This document shows positions 41,212 to 50,407 of a DNA stretch of 64,000 bases, piece by piece. Below the pieces are notes generated by a model. That model searched no databases. It was not told the origin of the DNA and worked only from the letters and a program-made list of their open reading frames with translations. The stretch is from Salipaludibacillus keqinensis. GTDB lineage: Bacteria; Bacillota; Bacilli; Bacillales; Salisediminibacteriaceae. The DNA lies in NCBI RefSeq assembly GCF_003226325.1, contig NZ_PDOD01000001.1, positions 682,001 through 746,000 on the forward strand, read 5' to 3'. The number at the start of each line of letters is the position of its first letter. Within the stretch, counting starts at the first letter, position 1. The translations under genes were made by a program, and so were the position numbers.

Positions 41212-41926
41212 TATAGTGAAAAAACAGTATTCATTTAAATTAAAGTCGTATATGGGTGTGTTCACCACGATGATTGTTCTTCATGGTTTAGCGATCCTGT
41301 TCTCGTTAAATGGAGTAGGCAGTATGGGAACGGGTATGGGAAGTTTAAGTGTGAACATCAATTATTATTCAGCGACGATCGTCGTGATGTTTACGATGAT
41401 CTGGGGATTTATTTCAGCTATTTTAATTTCTACGAAAGCATACAGGTACGATGATTTTTCTTTCGTTACCAACCGCCTTAGCAGTCATTTAGCCAACGGC
41501 TTGTTTTTATTGACGATGAGTGTGGTCGGAGGGTTGACCGCCATCCTGTCCAGTTTTTTATTGAGAGTGATCGTTTATCTATATCATGGTTCAGGCTTTA
41601 TTTTAGCTGACGGCATAGCCCAAGCTCCAATAGAATGGGTGATAGGGTTTATTGCCACAACATTTAATGTTTTATTTTTATGCGTGATTGGTTACTTCTT
41701 AGGCATGATAGGGCAATTTCATAAATCTCTTAAAGTTGTCCTACCAGTCGCAATTATAGGTCTGTTGTTTGTTAATGGCGGTGACGGAGGTGCCATTACT
41801 CAGGTGGTTCAGTTCTATTTTTTTGAATCGTCATTTCTGTTGTATAGTATGAAGATCCTTTTATCAATTTCCATTGTTTATGTTATTACAGTGATGAGCA
41901 CCAAAAACATGGAGGTGATTCGCTAA
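41183..41926 (+). CDS. ABC transporter permease
   Basis: 247-aa polytopic protein, six predicted helices (FTTMIVLHGLAILFSL, TIVVMFTMIWGFISAILIST, GLFLLTMSVVGGLTAIL, WVIGFIATTFNVLFLCVIGY, VVLPVAIIGLLFV, ILLSISIVYVITVM), the partner permease of the adjacent ATPase. Two adjacent starts at 41180/41183; AAAGGAGGG fits ATG 41183. Ends with the last base shared with the next ATG. Confidence 0.82.
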   Translation: MSSATVKLADIVKKQYSFKLKSYMGVFTTMIVLHGLAILFSLNGVGSMGTGMGSLSVNINYYSATIVVMFTMIWGFISAILISTKAYRYDDFSFVTNRLSSHLANGLFLLTMSVVGGLTAILSSFLLRVIVYLYHGSGFILADGIAQAPIEWVIGFIATTFNVLFLCVIGYFLGMIGQFHKSLKVVLPVAIIGLLFVNGGDGGAITQVVQFYFFESSFLLYSMKILLSISIVYVITVMSTKNMEVIR

Positions 41927-42636
41927 TGGGGTATATTTGGTTACCTATGATGATCATCTTGCTGTTGATTACCGCAGCCATCTTCTTCTTGAATAAAACA
42001 TGGAAAAAAAGAGGGATCATTGTTGGCGTAAAAGGAACAAAACTAGTGTTAGCAGTTTATATAGGTGTATTAATCGTGTCCGTTCCCTTGGCTGTCTTTC
42101 TTTCGTCTCAAACAGAATCGTATGGGATTGAGAGGCTTACTTATAGTGAGCTAGAAAAGATCGAGGGCTCTCTTGAAGAGGCTTTAAGCAATGGTGAAGT
42201 GGAACAAATGTTATCAGAGCAGCGATCAGATAAATGGACGTTCAATTATGACAGGGAGGAGTTATTCATAAGTTTTCAGTCTGATTATATGTCGGTTGAA
42301 GTTTATGTTGAAAGAGATCCAGAATTGGATAATGAAATCGAAGCAATCTATTTTTACCCGAGAGTAGTAGTAGATGAAATGAATTTATCCAATGAAACAA
42401 ATCCTATGGACATAGAGATTTCTGATGGACGTCTCAATATAAAAGAACCTTTAGAGACGGAATTAAGTTTTGCTGGATTTGAGAGAGAATTTCCTATTTC
42501 ACAGTTTTACGGAGAGAGTTTTATGGGAAGAAGTTCGTCCTCTTCCATGAGTCAACCCATTATTTATTTACGTATTCCGGAAGAGTTAGAGTTGGAAACA
42601 GATTTCGATATTTATCTGACGGAAGTCAATCGGTAA
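41926..42636 (+). CDS. Membrane-anchored protein of the YtrA-like ABC operon, unknown
   Basis: 236-aa protein with two N-terminal membrane helices (LPMMIILLLITAAIFFL; LVLAVYIGVLIVSVPLAVFL) and an acidic extracytoplasmic domain of ~170 aa, rich in beta-forming segments (YDREELFISFQSDYMSVEVY, IEAIYFYPRVVVDEMN). Not recognised as a known family. The position as fourth gene of the GntR-ABC unit suggests a sensor or accessory subunit. Confidence 0.7.
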   Translation: MGYIWLPMMIILLLITAAIFFLNKTWKKRGIIVGVKGTKLVLAVYIGVLIVSVPLAVFLSSQTESYGIERLTYSELEKIEGSLEEALSNGEVEQMLSEQRSDKWTFNYDREELFISFQSDYMSVEVYVERDPELDNEIEAIYFYPRVVVDEMNLSNETNPMDIEISDGRLNIKEPLETELSFAGFEREFPISQFYGESFMGRSSSSSMSQPIIYLRIPEELELETDFDIYLTEVNR

Positions 42637-42942
42637 TAGTAAATGATGTAGCATAAGAAATTGGTGATTGATGCAAATTATTAGTAAGTATACTGAGCGA
42701 AATAAAATAAGTCTAAAAGATGACTTAACCTTCTTCTTTCATTGGTATGAGAAGAAGGTTATTTCACTTATTTGTCTAATTTTTCAGTCTATTAACAATA
42801 AATGGGATAAATAAGAAATAGTAAAAAATATCTCGTTAAAAGTGTGTTATATTAGAGAGAATTAGTTTGATGTAAGTGAACTCCTTAAAAGTAAGTACTT
42901 GCAGAATTAATTAAGTCTGTTCACGTAGGAGATGGAGTGTAA
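42637..42942. other. Intergenic region with a terminator-like hairpin
   Basis: Holds AACCTTCTTCT (42727-42737) / AGAAGAAGGTT (42750-42760), a stem-loop followed by ATTTCACTTATTT, probably ending the ABC operon, then AT-rich DNA that should carry the rsbR promoter. No ORF with a ribosome site was seen. Confidence 0.55.
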
Positions 42943-43803
42943 ATGGAATATCTTCATAAAAGTAACCCTAGGATAGTGGAAGAGCTTTACCTAGTCGGAG
43001 AAGAATTACTTAGAAATAAAGAATGGATGGTTCGTTCAATCACTTCAGTGATGAATGAAAGTTCACAGGAGAATTCGCACCATGAATTAACGGATGATGA
43101 GTTGTTTCAGATTAGAACAGAATTTATAGATTTTGTTGCAAGTGTTTTCATGGACACTCCTAGGACGCACTCGATTGAAGAGTGGGCCAATAAGTTAGGT
43201 CTGTACGCCATTTCCCATGGGGGAAACCTTCCTGAGATTCTGCCAGTGGTGAAGCAATACCGGAAGATCATGTGGGAAGTAATTGAAGAGTGGGGAAACA
43301 AAAACGAGATGTTAAATGAGACGATCTTTAAAGCCTCATTAGTATTAAATAATGTTATTGATGATGCAACGACCGCCTTTTCAGCAGCGTTTATTGAACA
43401 TCATGAAAAAAAGATCAAGGAAACAAATGATTTTATTAAAGAGATGTCTGCTCCAGTTGTTCCCATTTCCAAAGGCATTGCCGTGTTGCCGTTAATTGGA
43501 CATTTGGATGAAGAACGGTCAATGATACTAATGGAAACGACAGTGAATGAAATTATTGATCACAAATTAGACCACATCTTTATAGATCTTTCAGGAGTTT
43601 CTGTCATAGATACTTACGTTGCGAGCAGGTTATCAGACTTAATGAAGACCTTGAAAATATTAGGGGTTACCCCAATTTTAAGTGGACTTCGTCCGGAAAT
43701 GGCCCAAACCATCGTCTCTTTAGGAATTGATTTAACTTCGTTTAAAATCGTTAGTAGCCTAAAACAAGCATTAATTGACTTTGGAGTATGTAAAGAAATT
43801 TAA
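42943..43803 (+). CDS. RsbR-family stressosome protein (RsbT co-antagonist)
   Basis: 286-aa RsbR paralogue. N-terminal non-haem-globin-like sensory domain (residues ~1-145) joined by a helix to a STAS domain (~155-270): MSAPVVPISKGIAVLPLIGH, HIFIDLSGVSVIDTYVASRL. The Thr of IDTYVA corresponds to the conserved phosphorylation site of RsbR STAS domains. Such proteins form the stressosome that releases RsbT and so activates sigma-B. No rsbS or rsbT gene is adjacent, so this is an orphan paralogue. It is the partner that could link sensing to the sigma-B-like gvp promoter. Confidence 0.9.
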   Translation: MEYLHKSNPRIVEELYLVGEELLRNKEWMVRSITSVMNESSQENSHHELTDDELFQIRTEFIDFVASVFMDTPRTHSIEEWANKLGLYAISHGGNLPEILPVVKQYRKIMWEVIEEWGNKNEMLNETIFKASLVLNNVIDDATTAFSAAFIEHHEKKIKETNDFIKEMSAPVVPISKGIAVLPLIGHLDEERSMILMETTVNEIIDHKLDHIFIDLSGVSVIDTYVASRLSDLMKTLKILGVTPILSGLRPEMAQTIVSLGIDLTSFKIVSSLKQALIDFGVCKEI

Positions 43804-43844
43804 TAAGAATCAATTGGGGAAAGTTCGTTGAAATAGTTGTCTCA

Positions 43845-43888
43845 AAAAACCTTTGTTTAGGATCTTTTATCTAAACAAAGGTTTTTTT
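43845..43888 (+). terminator. Terminator of the rsbR-like gene
   Basis: AAAACCTTTGTTTAG ... CTAAACAAAGGTTTTTTT stem of 14-15 bp with T-run. Confidence 0.92.
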
Positions 43889-43984
43889 ACGGATTTAGAC
43901 CATAGCCTTTTTAATTTTGTTAGGAATCATAATGATTCAAGTACGATTTCTACCGGTTTATCGCTTCTATCAATACATTCCTCC

Positions 43985-44749
43985 TCAATTTTTTACCCAA
44001 TACTCATTGCAATCCTTGCTTCGCTCCATAAACCCATATTCAATTAAATAACGACGAATCGTGGCAAAATCAGGATGAACAGACTTGAGAATGACATTTA
44101 CTTCTTTTTCAGAATAAATCTTGTTCCCTTCAAAGCGATTCATTAAGTGTTGTAACACAATAATCTTTCGTTTTTCTTTACTAGGGAACGAGTCAAGCGG
44201 ACCATCAAGACCTTGTTTGAAATAGGTGGTTAATACCTTATCTTTTTCCTTCACTGTAGTAGCATAACGTTCATCAACCATTTTAGCCCCCTTATGAAAC
44301 GGTACGAAGTCATTCGAACTCTTTTGTTTATCTGCTCTCAATAAGTTCATCATTGAGAGAAAAACTTTAGCCTGTTTTTCTTTTTCTTTGAATTTAAACC
44401 GATGACTTCTGATCGTTGAGGGGCTGCCCCCGTTAAATTCCTTTACGATTTCCTTGTCGTTTAGACCTTGTTTAAAGAAAACAAGTAGTTCCTTTTGATG
44501 TTCGGATAAGCCGGTGTACTTTTTGTCCATGCTTAAGAGGTATTCAAACATTGAATCATGCTGGTCGGTAATATGATGAACTATTGCCTTTTTCGCTTCG
44601 TAGAATCGACCTTCTTGTTGAAAAACCTCGCCGTTCTCAAATCGTTCATGACAGATTAAACATTCATACGCGGCTGTCTCTTCGTCATAAAAATAGCCGT
44701 CAGTTATTTGATCAATGGATGCTTTCCAAAATCGCTCTTCATTACTCAT
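43985..44749 (-). CDS. DUF2087 regulator with zinc-finger-like and helix-turn-helix regions
   Basis: 254-aa protein. Residues ~28-66 hold YECLICHERFENGEVFQQEG and KAIVHHITDQH, a C-x2-C ... H-x4-H arrangement consistent with zinc. Next a LuxR-like helix-turn-helix (LSEHQKELLVFFKQGLNDKE, IVKEFNGGSPSTIRSHRFKF). The C-terminus is DUF2087: DSFPSKEKRKIIVLQHLMNR, YSEKEVNVILKSVHPDFATI, RRYLIEYGFMERSKDCNEYW. Proteins with this combination are transcriptional regulators of unknown signal. GGAGG lies 12 nt before ATG 44749. Confidence 0.82.
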   Translation of the reverse strand: MSNEERFWKASIDQITDGYFYDEETAAYECLICHERFENGEVFQQEGRFYEAKKAIVHHITDQHDSMFEYLLSMDKKYTGLSEHQKELLVFFKQGLNDKEIVKEFNGGSPSTIRSHRFKFKEKEKQAKVFLSMMNLLRADKQKSSNDFVPFHKGAKMVDERYATTVKEKDKVLTTYFKQGLDGPLDSFPSKEKRKIIVLQHLMNRFEGNKIYSEKEVNVILKSVHPDFATIRRYLIEYGFMERSKDCNEYWVKN

Positions 44750-45455
44750 TTTATAAACAAACCTCCAATATGTTTATCAATATAAAAACATTATATATAT
44801 TAGTTTATATAATAGCAATCTATTGTTTTGATATAAACTATTTAAAAGCGATGGATACAGACGGTTAACTTTGTAATCAAAGTTGGTGGTTTTCATAGTG
44901 CACCGTTTAGTAAGCAGAAGTAGATAAACGTCGATTTTTAAAACAATTTGTAACTTAATTGCTATAAAGAAGGAATAATATCGAAAAATGTCGAACTATT
45001 AGTTAATTCAAAAGAACTACAAGTAGTTTTTTCAACAGAGGTGAGCAAATCTATAATTAACTCCTAAGCAATGGCTAAATTGGGAGAAGAGCTAAAAATT
45101 CTATTGCCATCGTGATGGTGACAGAAGCGAGATTGTCAAACTGAAAGTGTGCCAAATTTCGTCGAAAATGGGGTTGGTGGAAGGAGAGAAAAGAGTGTAG
45201 AGTTGCAGCGATAGAAGGTTCGAATCACATGAGTACAAAAGAAACAAATAGTCTCTACATAACTCACTCCTATGAAAGCTTAGATAAATAAACTAGGGTC
45301 TATTAGCTAATCATAGAGTTTATAGGTGTGGGTCAAAATTGGCACAATTTATGAAAAGTTGTCTTGGGTTCCATCATGAATCATCACGAAATAAACCAAT
45401 AGTATGAATTGGGATGATGCTTAGCAACCTAGAAATAAAGAGAGGGTGGAATACC
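44750..45455. other. 700-bp region without recognised gene
   Basis: No ORF with ribosome site and no strong hairpin. A GGTTCGAATC at ~45216 resembles a tRNA T-arm but the flanks do not pair, so it is not a tRNA. The region should hold the BCCT promoter (with osmotic control) and possibly decayed sequence. Confidence 0.5.
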
Positions 45456-46925
45456 ATGAAAAATTTGACGATTGTTCTAAAGGTATCAGTGGCTCTAGCC
45501 TTACTGTTTGTAATGGTTGGCGTGATAATCCCGGAACAAATGGAGGCAGGACTTGAGTTAACGCAATCATTTATGTTTGAAACTTTTGGATGGTATTTTC
45601 AAATTCTTGTATCATTATTGCTTTTCTTCGCGATTTATCTCGCTTTAGGGAAGTATGGAAATATCAAATTAGGGACTCCGGACTCAAAACCAGAGTTTAG
45701 TCGACCGGTGTGGTTTGCTATGCTATTCTCAGCCGGAATTGGAATAGGCCTGTTTTTCTATGGTGTATCTGAGCCGGTAGCCCACTTTTCCGTACCTCCA
45801 TCTGGACCGGGGGGCGTTGCAGAATCAGCTGTAGGTGGGGTAACTTACACCTGGCTCCATTGGGGTTTCCATGCTTGGGCGATTTATGCACTTGTGGCAC
45901 TGGCACTAGCTTTGCAACAGTTCCGTTACAAATCGCCAGGACTCATAAGTACTACCCTTTCTCCTGTTTTTGGAGATCGGATGAGAGGGCCACTTGGCCA
46001 TGTAGTGGATGTGATTGCCGTTTTTGCTACGGTATTTGGTGTAGCAGCTTCTCTTGGTCTTGGCTCTCAACAAATTAATTCGGGGTTGGTTTATTTATTT
46101 GATGTTCCTTACAGCTTTACTGTCCAGTTGATAATTATGGTCGTGATTACCATTATTTTCGTCACTTCAGCAACGACGGGTATACAACGGGGGATTAAAT
46201 ATTTAAGTTCAATTAACATTTCTATTTCAGCAATATTTTTGATCTTTATATTTATCACTGGGCCTACTTTGTTTTTACTTAACACGTTTACATCAAGTCT
46301 CGCTCATTACGTAGAAACATTTATTCCTATGGGGCTTCGTATGAGCCCAGTAGATCCAGATGAAGCAGGCTGGACACAAGGTTGGACAGTTTTCTACTGG
46401 GCGTGGTGGATATCGTGGACCCCATTTGTTGGGATGTTTATCGCCCGAGTATCAAAAGGACGAACGATTCGAGAATTTATTGCAGGGGTCATCCTTGCTC
46501 CAAGTCTTGTGACATTCTTATGGTTCGCCATATTAGGTGGCACGGGGATCCATTTAGAATTATATGAAGGGTTACTAGTATCAGGGGAATCACTTGAAAC
46601 GGCTCTGTTCTTTGTTCTTCAAGAGTTGCCCTTTACTGCTCTTGTTTCAGCTTTAACGGTCATCATTATTACGATTTTCTTCGTAACAACGGCCGATTCT
46701 GCCACATTTGTGTTAGGTATGCAAACAACGGGGGGGAAACTAAATCCGCCCGTACAGATTAAAGTATTGTGGGGATTCATTTTTGTTGCAATTACGGCCG
46801 TTTTACTCCTGTCAGGGGGACTTCAGGCATTTCAAACGGCGATCGTAGTTAGCGCATTCCCTCTCTCATTTATCATTATCTTTATGTGCTTCGGTATCGT
46901 TAAAACCTTACAAGACGAAAATTAA
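45456..46925 (+). CDS. BCCT family betaine/choline/carnitine transporter
   Basis: 489-aa Na+-coupled compatible-solute transporter with twelve helices. The family signature helix GWTVFYWAWWISWTPFVGMF is intact, preceded by FSAGIGIGLFFYGVSEPVAH and TYTWLHWGFHAWAIYALVAL with the aromatic box residues. Similar to Bacillus OpuD / Listeria BetL glycine-betaine carriers; substrate is inferred. ATG 45456 follows GAGGGTGG; an upstream in-frame ATG has no ribosome site. Suits a salt-adapted host. Confidence 0.92.
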   Translation: MKNLTIVLKVSVALALLFVMVGVIIPEQMEAGLELTQSFMFETFGWYFQILVSLLLFFAIYLALGKYGNIKLGTPDSKPEFSRPVWFAMLFSAGIGIGLFFYGVSEPVAHFSVPPSGPGGVAESAVGGVTYTWLHWGFHAWAIYALVALALALQQFRYKSPGLISTTLSPVFGDRMRGPLGHVVDVIAVFATVFGVAASLGLGSQQINSGLVYLFDVPYSFTVQLIIMVVITIIFVTSATTGIQRGIKYLSSINISISAIFLIFIFITGPTLFLLNTFTSSLAHYVETFIPMGLRMSPVDPDEAGWTQGWTVFYWAWWISWTPFVGMFIARVSKGRTIREFIAGVILAPSLVTFLWFAILGGTGIHLELYEGLLVSGESLETALFFVLQELPFTALVSALTVIIITIFFVTTADSATFVLGMQTTGGKLNPPVQIKVLWGFIFVAITAVLLLSGGLQAFQTAIVVSAFPLSFIIIFMCFGIVKTLQDEN

Positions 46926-46954
46926 AAGTTTGTTTTTCACAAAGTGAGACGTAA

Positions 46955-47003
46955 AAAAGCTATCTTTGATTCGGTTTTTATCCGAAGCAAAGGTAGCTTT
47001 TAT
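46955..47003 (+). terminator. Terminator of the BCCT gene
   Basis: AAAAGCTATCTTTG ... CAAAGGTAGCTTTT with inner TTCGG/CCGAA pairing, long stem and T-rich end. Confidence 0.88.
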
Positions 47004-47083
47004 TTATAGCTATCTTGGAAATAAAATGTTGAACGGGCATTCTTTTATTAGGTAGTGAGGAAGATAAAACATATGAATACCTA

Positions 47084-47566
47084 TTATCTCTTCGTAAAAT
47101 TCTTAGGCATGACCACTGCGACTACTTCTCCTGTGGCACAAATTTCTCCTTCTGCGAAAACTTCAGTATAAATCTTCCATTTCTTTGGGTGAATCGATTC
47201 AACGTGTCCAATGGCTTTTAAAGGGATTCCATGAGGGGTGGGCTTCTTAAAATCTACGTGTAAAGATGCTGTCACAAATCGTGGTGGATCTTCGCCATCC
47301 CCAAGTTCGTGTGCGTTGTCACGGTGGAGGGCAAGAGAGGCGGAACCTGTGCCGTGACAATCAATCAAAGACCCTAGTAGTCCGCCATAAACGAAACCTG
47401 GTAATGCTGTGTGTTCTGGTCGAGGTTGGTAGATGGTTATGGTGCGTTCGCCATCCCATCCTGTTCGAAGCTGAAGTCCGTCTTTGTTTAGTCTGCCACA
47501 TCCATAACACCATGAAAAATCATCGGGGTAAAAATCTTGAACAGCATGAACGACTTTTTCTTTCAT
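47084..47566 (-). CDS. PaaI-like hot-dog fold thioesterase
   Basis: 160-aa hot-dog thioesterase. HTALPGFVYGGLLGSLIDCH contains the conserved Gly-Gly-x-x-x-x-x-x-Asp catalytic block (D in LIDCHG), followed by FVTASLHVDFKKPTPHGIPL. N-terminal SWCYGCGRLNKDGLQL has two Cys and may bind a metal. The substrate acyl-CoA is unknown. ATG 47566 has AGGAG upstream. Confidence 0.85.
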   Translation of the reverse strand: MKEKVVHAVQDFYPDDFSWCYGCGRLNKDGLQLRTGWDGERTITIYQPRPEHTALPGFVYGGLLGSLIDCHGTGSASLALHRDNAHELGDGEDPPRFVTASLHVDFKKPTPHGIPLKAIGHVESIHPKKWKIYTEVFAEGEICATGEVVAVVMPKNFTKR

Positions 47567-47833
47567 CGATTAGCACTCCTAGTCATTGGATTTTATAGGT
47601 GGGTTGAACGCCAAAAGGATTTAGTTACCATGATTAACCGCAGCCCAGCCTATGAGTTTTATCGCCGGTAAAACCTCCTAATATTCGACTATAACAATCG
47701 TAACGAATAATAACTGGAAATACAATACAAGTTAGAAACCTATGCGAATATTTTTCACACCACGCTAAACGAATAAACTCTTGGCTTATATCAGATAATA
47801 GTTTAACAAGCTTTAAGAAGGTGGGGGAGAAAG

Positions 47834-49297
47834 ATGAGCGATAAAGATAAAATCACACTCCCGGCTCTAATGGAAGAATTTCAAGAATCCAATGATTTTC
47901 ACTTGCAACCCGTCAAAATTGGTGGCCAGCCTTTTCAATTGTTTTATATGACGACTTTGGCAGATCAATCTGTCATTACAAAAGATATTCTGCCTTCTTT
48001 AAGACAGGTACTTACACCAGATTTAGAAGATATTCAACGGGAACTTCCGTTTATAAACACAGTGATAACCACTGATGGATCGGTCATTGAGGAGAATATT
48101 TTAAGAGGATATTTAGGACTAAACCATAGCGGTGCAGATGAGTGTTTGATGATACCAGCGAAGGAAGAGAAGATAAGAGATATAACAGTACCGGAAGTTG
48201 AATTTAGTGTTATTGGACCTAAACAAGCTTTTATTGAAGATATACAAACGAACATACAGTTAATACGAAGACGTCTTCCAGTAAAAGAGTTGAAAATGAT
48301 TGAACTGGAGGTAGGGTCATTATCGAAGGCAAAAGTAGCCATTATTTATTTGAAAGACATTGCTAATGAAGAAAATGTAAATACGATGAAACAGAGGATT
48401 TCTGATATTGACTTTGATCACATAGATGACAGCTCCTACATTAATCAAATGATTGAGGATAATTCCATGTCTCCATTCCCACAGTTGATTGATACAGAAC
48501 GTCCTGATCGTGTGGCAGCCTCTTTATCAGAGGGGAAAGTAGCCGTATTAGTGGACGGTTCTCCTACTGCAATCACTGGTCCTACAACATTTATTGAATT
48601 TTTTTCAGCCTTTGATGATTACTTTTCCAGTTGGCACATTTCTTCTGTTGTCAGAGTAATTAGATTATTAAGTGTTGCGTTTTCAATTTTTGCTACAGCC
48701 ATTTATGTCGCTGTCCTCACTTATCACTCGCAGTTAATACCAAAAGATCTTCTGTCAACACTGATTCAATCACGGCAAGCTATTCCTTTTCCACCCATCA
48801 TCGAGGCATTGTTCTTAGAATTAACGATCGAGTTGCTTCGTGAAGCAGGCGCTCGTCTTCCTACGAAAGTCGGTCAAACGATCGGGATCGTAGGGGGAAT
48901 CGTGATCGGGACGGCGGCTGTGGAAGCAGGCTTAACAAGTAATGTATTGTTAATTATTGTCGCTCTTTCAGCCCTAGCATCATTTACGACACCAATATAC
49001 AGAATAGGTAATACCATTCGTGTTCTTCGTTTTCCATTTTTAATCGTTGCACAATTGTGGGGGCTTATCGGTATTTTCATAGGTATAGGAGTATTACTTG
49101 TTCACTTAATAGGTTTAACTTCTCTTGGTAGACCTTATTTGGAACCTATCTTTCCTCCAAGAGTAGCGGACTTTAAAGATTCGATCATTCGACTACCCTT
49201 TAGTATGCAATCAACGAGACCAAGCCTTATGCGCACACCTCGTTCAAAACGATTTAAGAAGGAAGAAGCCGAGAAAAAAAAGGATATTGATGAATAG
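47834..49297 (+). CDS. Spore germination protein, GerA (A subunit) family
   Basis: 487-aa A subunit of a Ger receptor. N-terminal cytosolic/soluble domain (~1-240), then membrane helices starting FSSWHISSVVRVIRLLSVAF and IPFPPIIEALFLELTIELLR, GARLPTKVGQTIGIVGGIVI. The C-terminal cytosolic tail is Lys/Glu-rich. Sits in the inner spore membrane and recognises a nutrient germinant together with B and C. First gene of gerA-B-C operon; B starts 21 bp later. The germinant cannot be predicted. Confidence 0.93.
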   Translation: MSDKDKITLPALMEEFQESNDFHLQPVKIGGQPFQLFYMTTLADQSVITKDILPSLRQVLTPDLEDIQRELPFINTVITTDGSVIEENILRGYLGLNHSGADECLMIPAKEEKIRDITVPEVEFSVIGPKQAFIEDIQTNIQLIRRRLPVKELKMIELEVGSLSKAKVAIIYLKDIANEENVNTMKQRISDIDFDHIDDSSYINQMIEDNSMSPFPQLIDTERPDRVAASLSEGKVAVLVDGSPTAITGPTTFIEFFSAFDDYFSSWHISSVVRVIRLLSVAFSIFATAIYVAVLTYHSQLIPKDLLSTLIQSRQAIPFPPIIEALFLELTIELLREAGARLPTKVGQTIGIVGGIVIGTAAVEAGLTSNVLLIIVALSALASFTTPIYRIGNTIRVLRFPFLIVAQLWGLIGIFIGIGVLLVHLIGLTSLGRPYLEPIFPPRVADFKDSIIRLPFSMQSTRPSLMRTPRSKRFKKEEAEKKKDIDE

Positions 49298-49318
49298 CTA
49301 GAAAAGGGGGATTTACAG

Positions 49319-50407
49319 ATGACGAACCCAATACCCGAACGTAATCTTATATCCCCTTTTTTAGTATTATTCCTTATCAATGCGATGCAAGTAGGCGTCG
49401 GGGTGTTAGGATTTCCTCGTTATGTTGCTATCGATGTTGATTATGATGGATGGATTGCTGTTATTCTTGGTGGATTCTTAACTTCAGTAGCTATTTGGCT
49501 TATTTTTATCATTTTAAGGCGTGGAAACGGAGATATTATTGAAGTACATAAGAAAGTTTATGGAAAATGGTTAGGTGGATTTTTATCTTTTCTGATCTTA
49601 CTTTACCTTCTATCCCTTTCTCTCGTTGTGTTACGTACCTATATAGAAGTGGTTCAAATATGGGTTTTTGCTCAATTGGAAACATGGGCACTTTCTTTAG
49701 TGTTTTGTGCATTGGCGTATTACACGATTGTCAAAGGGTTTCGGGTAGTAACGGGTATTTGTTTCATTAGTGTGATTTTATCATTCCTTACGTACGTAAG
49801 TTTATTTGGACCTTTGGAATTCATGGAAATGAGAAACCTTTTACCTATTGTCGACCACACCCCTATAGAATTTTTAAAGGCAACTAAAACAATGGTTCTC
49901 AGTTATTTAGGTGTGAAAATGCTTTTGATTTATTATCCATTTATTAAACAACCAGAAAAAGCTTTGAAATGGGCCGTCGGTGGAAACGTCTTAACGATGA
50001 TCATGTATTTAAGTGTTTCTTTAGTAGCCTTTATTTATTTCAGCCCTGATCAATTGCAACGAACAATTTGGCCGTTACTTAGCATGTGGCAGATTATTGA
50101 GATGCCCTTTTTAGAAAGGTTTGAATTTATCGCCATTCCTGTTTGGAGTATCGTCGTTTTACCTAATATCTGTTTAGGTTTATGGTCTACAAGTCGGGGC
50201 TTTCGATTATTGTTCTCTTTCAATCAGCATCAAACGTTAATTGTCTTACTGATCATTGTATTTTGCTTGAGCAGTATGCTTCAAACGCGCGCCTCTATAG
50301 ATTTGTTGAACACGGTTGTTTCAGAGACGGGATTTTATTTAACATACGTTTACCTTCCCATCCTTTGGTTGATCCAAACGATCCGGTTGAAAGGACGTTC
50401 CACATGA
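49319..50407 (+). CDS. Spore germination protein, GerB (B subunit) family
   Basis: 362-aa member of the GerAB family (amino acid/polyamine transporter fold), ten predicted helices, start MTNPIPERNLISPFLVLFLI, NAMQVGVGVLGFPRY; conserved helix I Gly motif. Provides germinant-binding pocket in the receptor. The stop overlaps the C-subunit start (ATGA), so translation is coupled. Confidence 0.92.
   Translation: MTNPIPERNLISPFLVLFLINAMQVGVGVLGFPRYVAIDVDYDGWIAVILGGFLTSVAIWLIFIILRRGNGDIIEVHKKVYGKWLGGFLSFLILLYLLSLSLVVLRTYIEVVQIWVFAQLETWALSLVFCALAYYTIVKGFRVVTGICFISVILSFLTYVSLFGPLEFMEMRNLLPIVDHTPIEFLKATKTMVLSYLGVKMLLIYYPFIKQPEKALKWAVGGNVLTMIMYLSVSLVAFIYFSPDQLQRTIWPLLSMWQIIEMPFLERFEFIAIPVWSIVVLPNICLGLWSTSRGFRLLFSFNQHQTLIVLLIIVFCLSSMLQTRASIDLLNTVVSETGFYLTYVYLPILWLIQTIRLKGRST

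Noticed and set aside
45205-45235. tRNA T-arm-like GGTTCGAATC
   Set aside because: Flanking bases do not form the T-stem and no acceptor or anticodon stem is present nearby.
46955-47003. Riboswitch or attenuator upstream of the thioesterase gene
   Set aside because: The hairpin is a plain terminator of the BCCT gene, and the thioesterase gene is on the other strand and converges on it.
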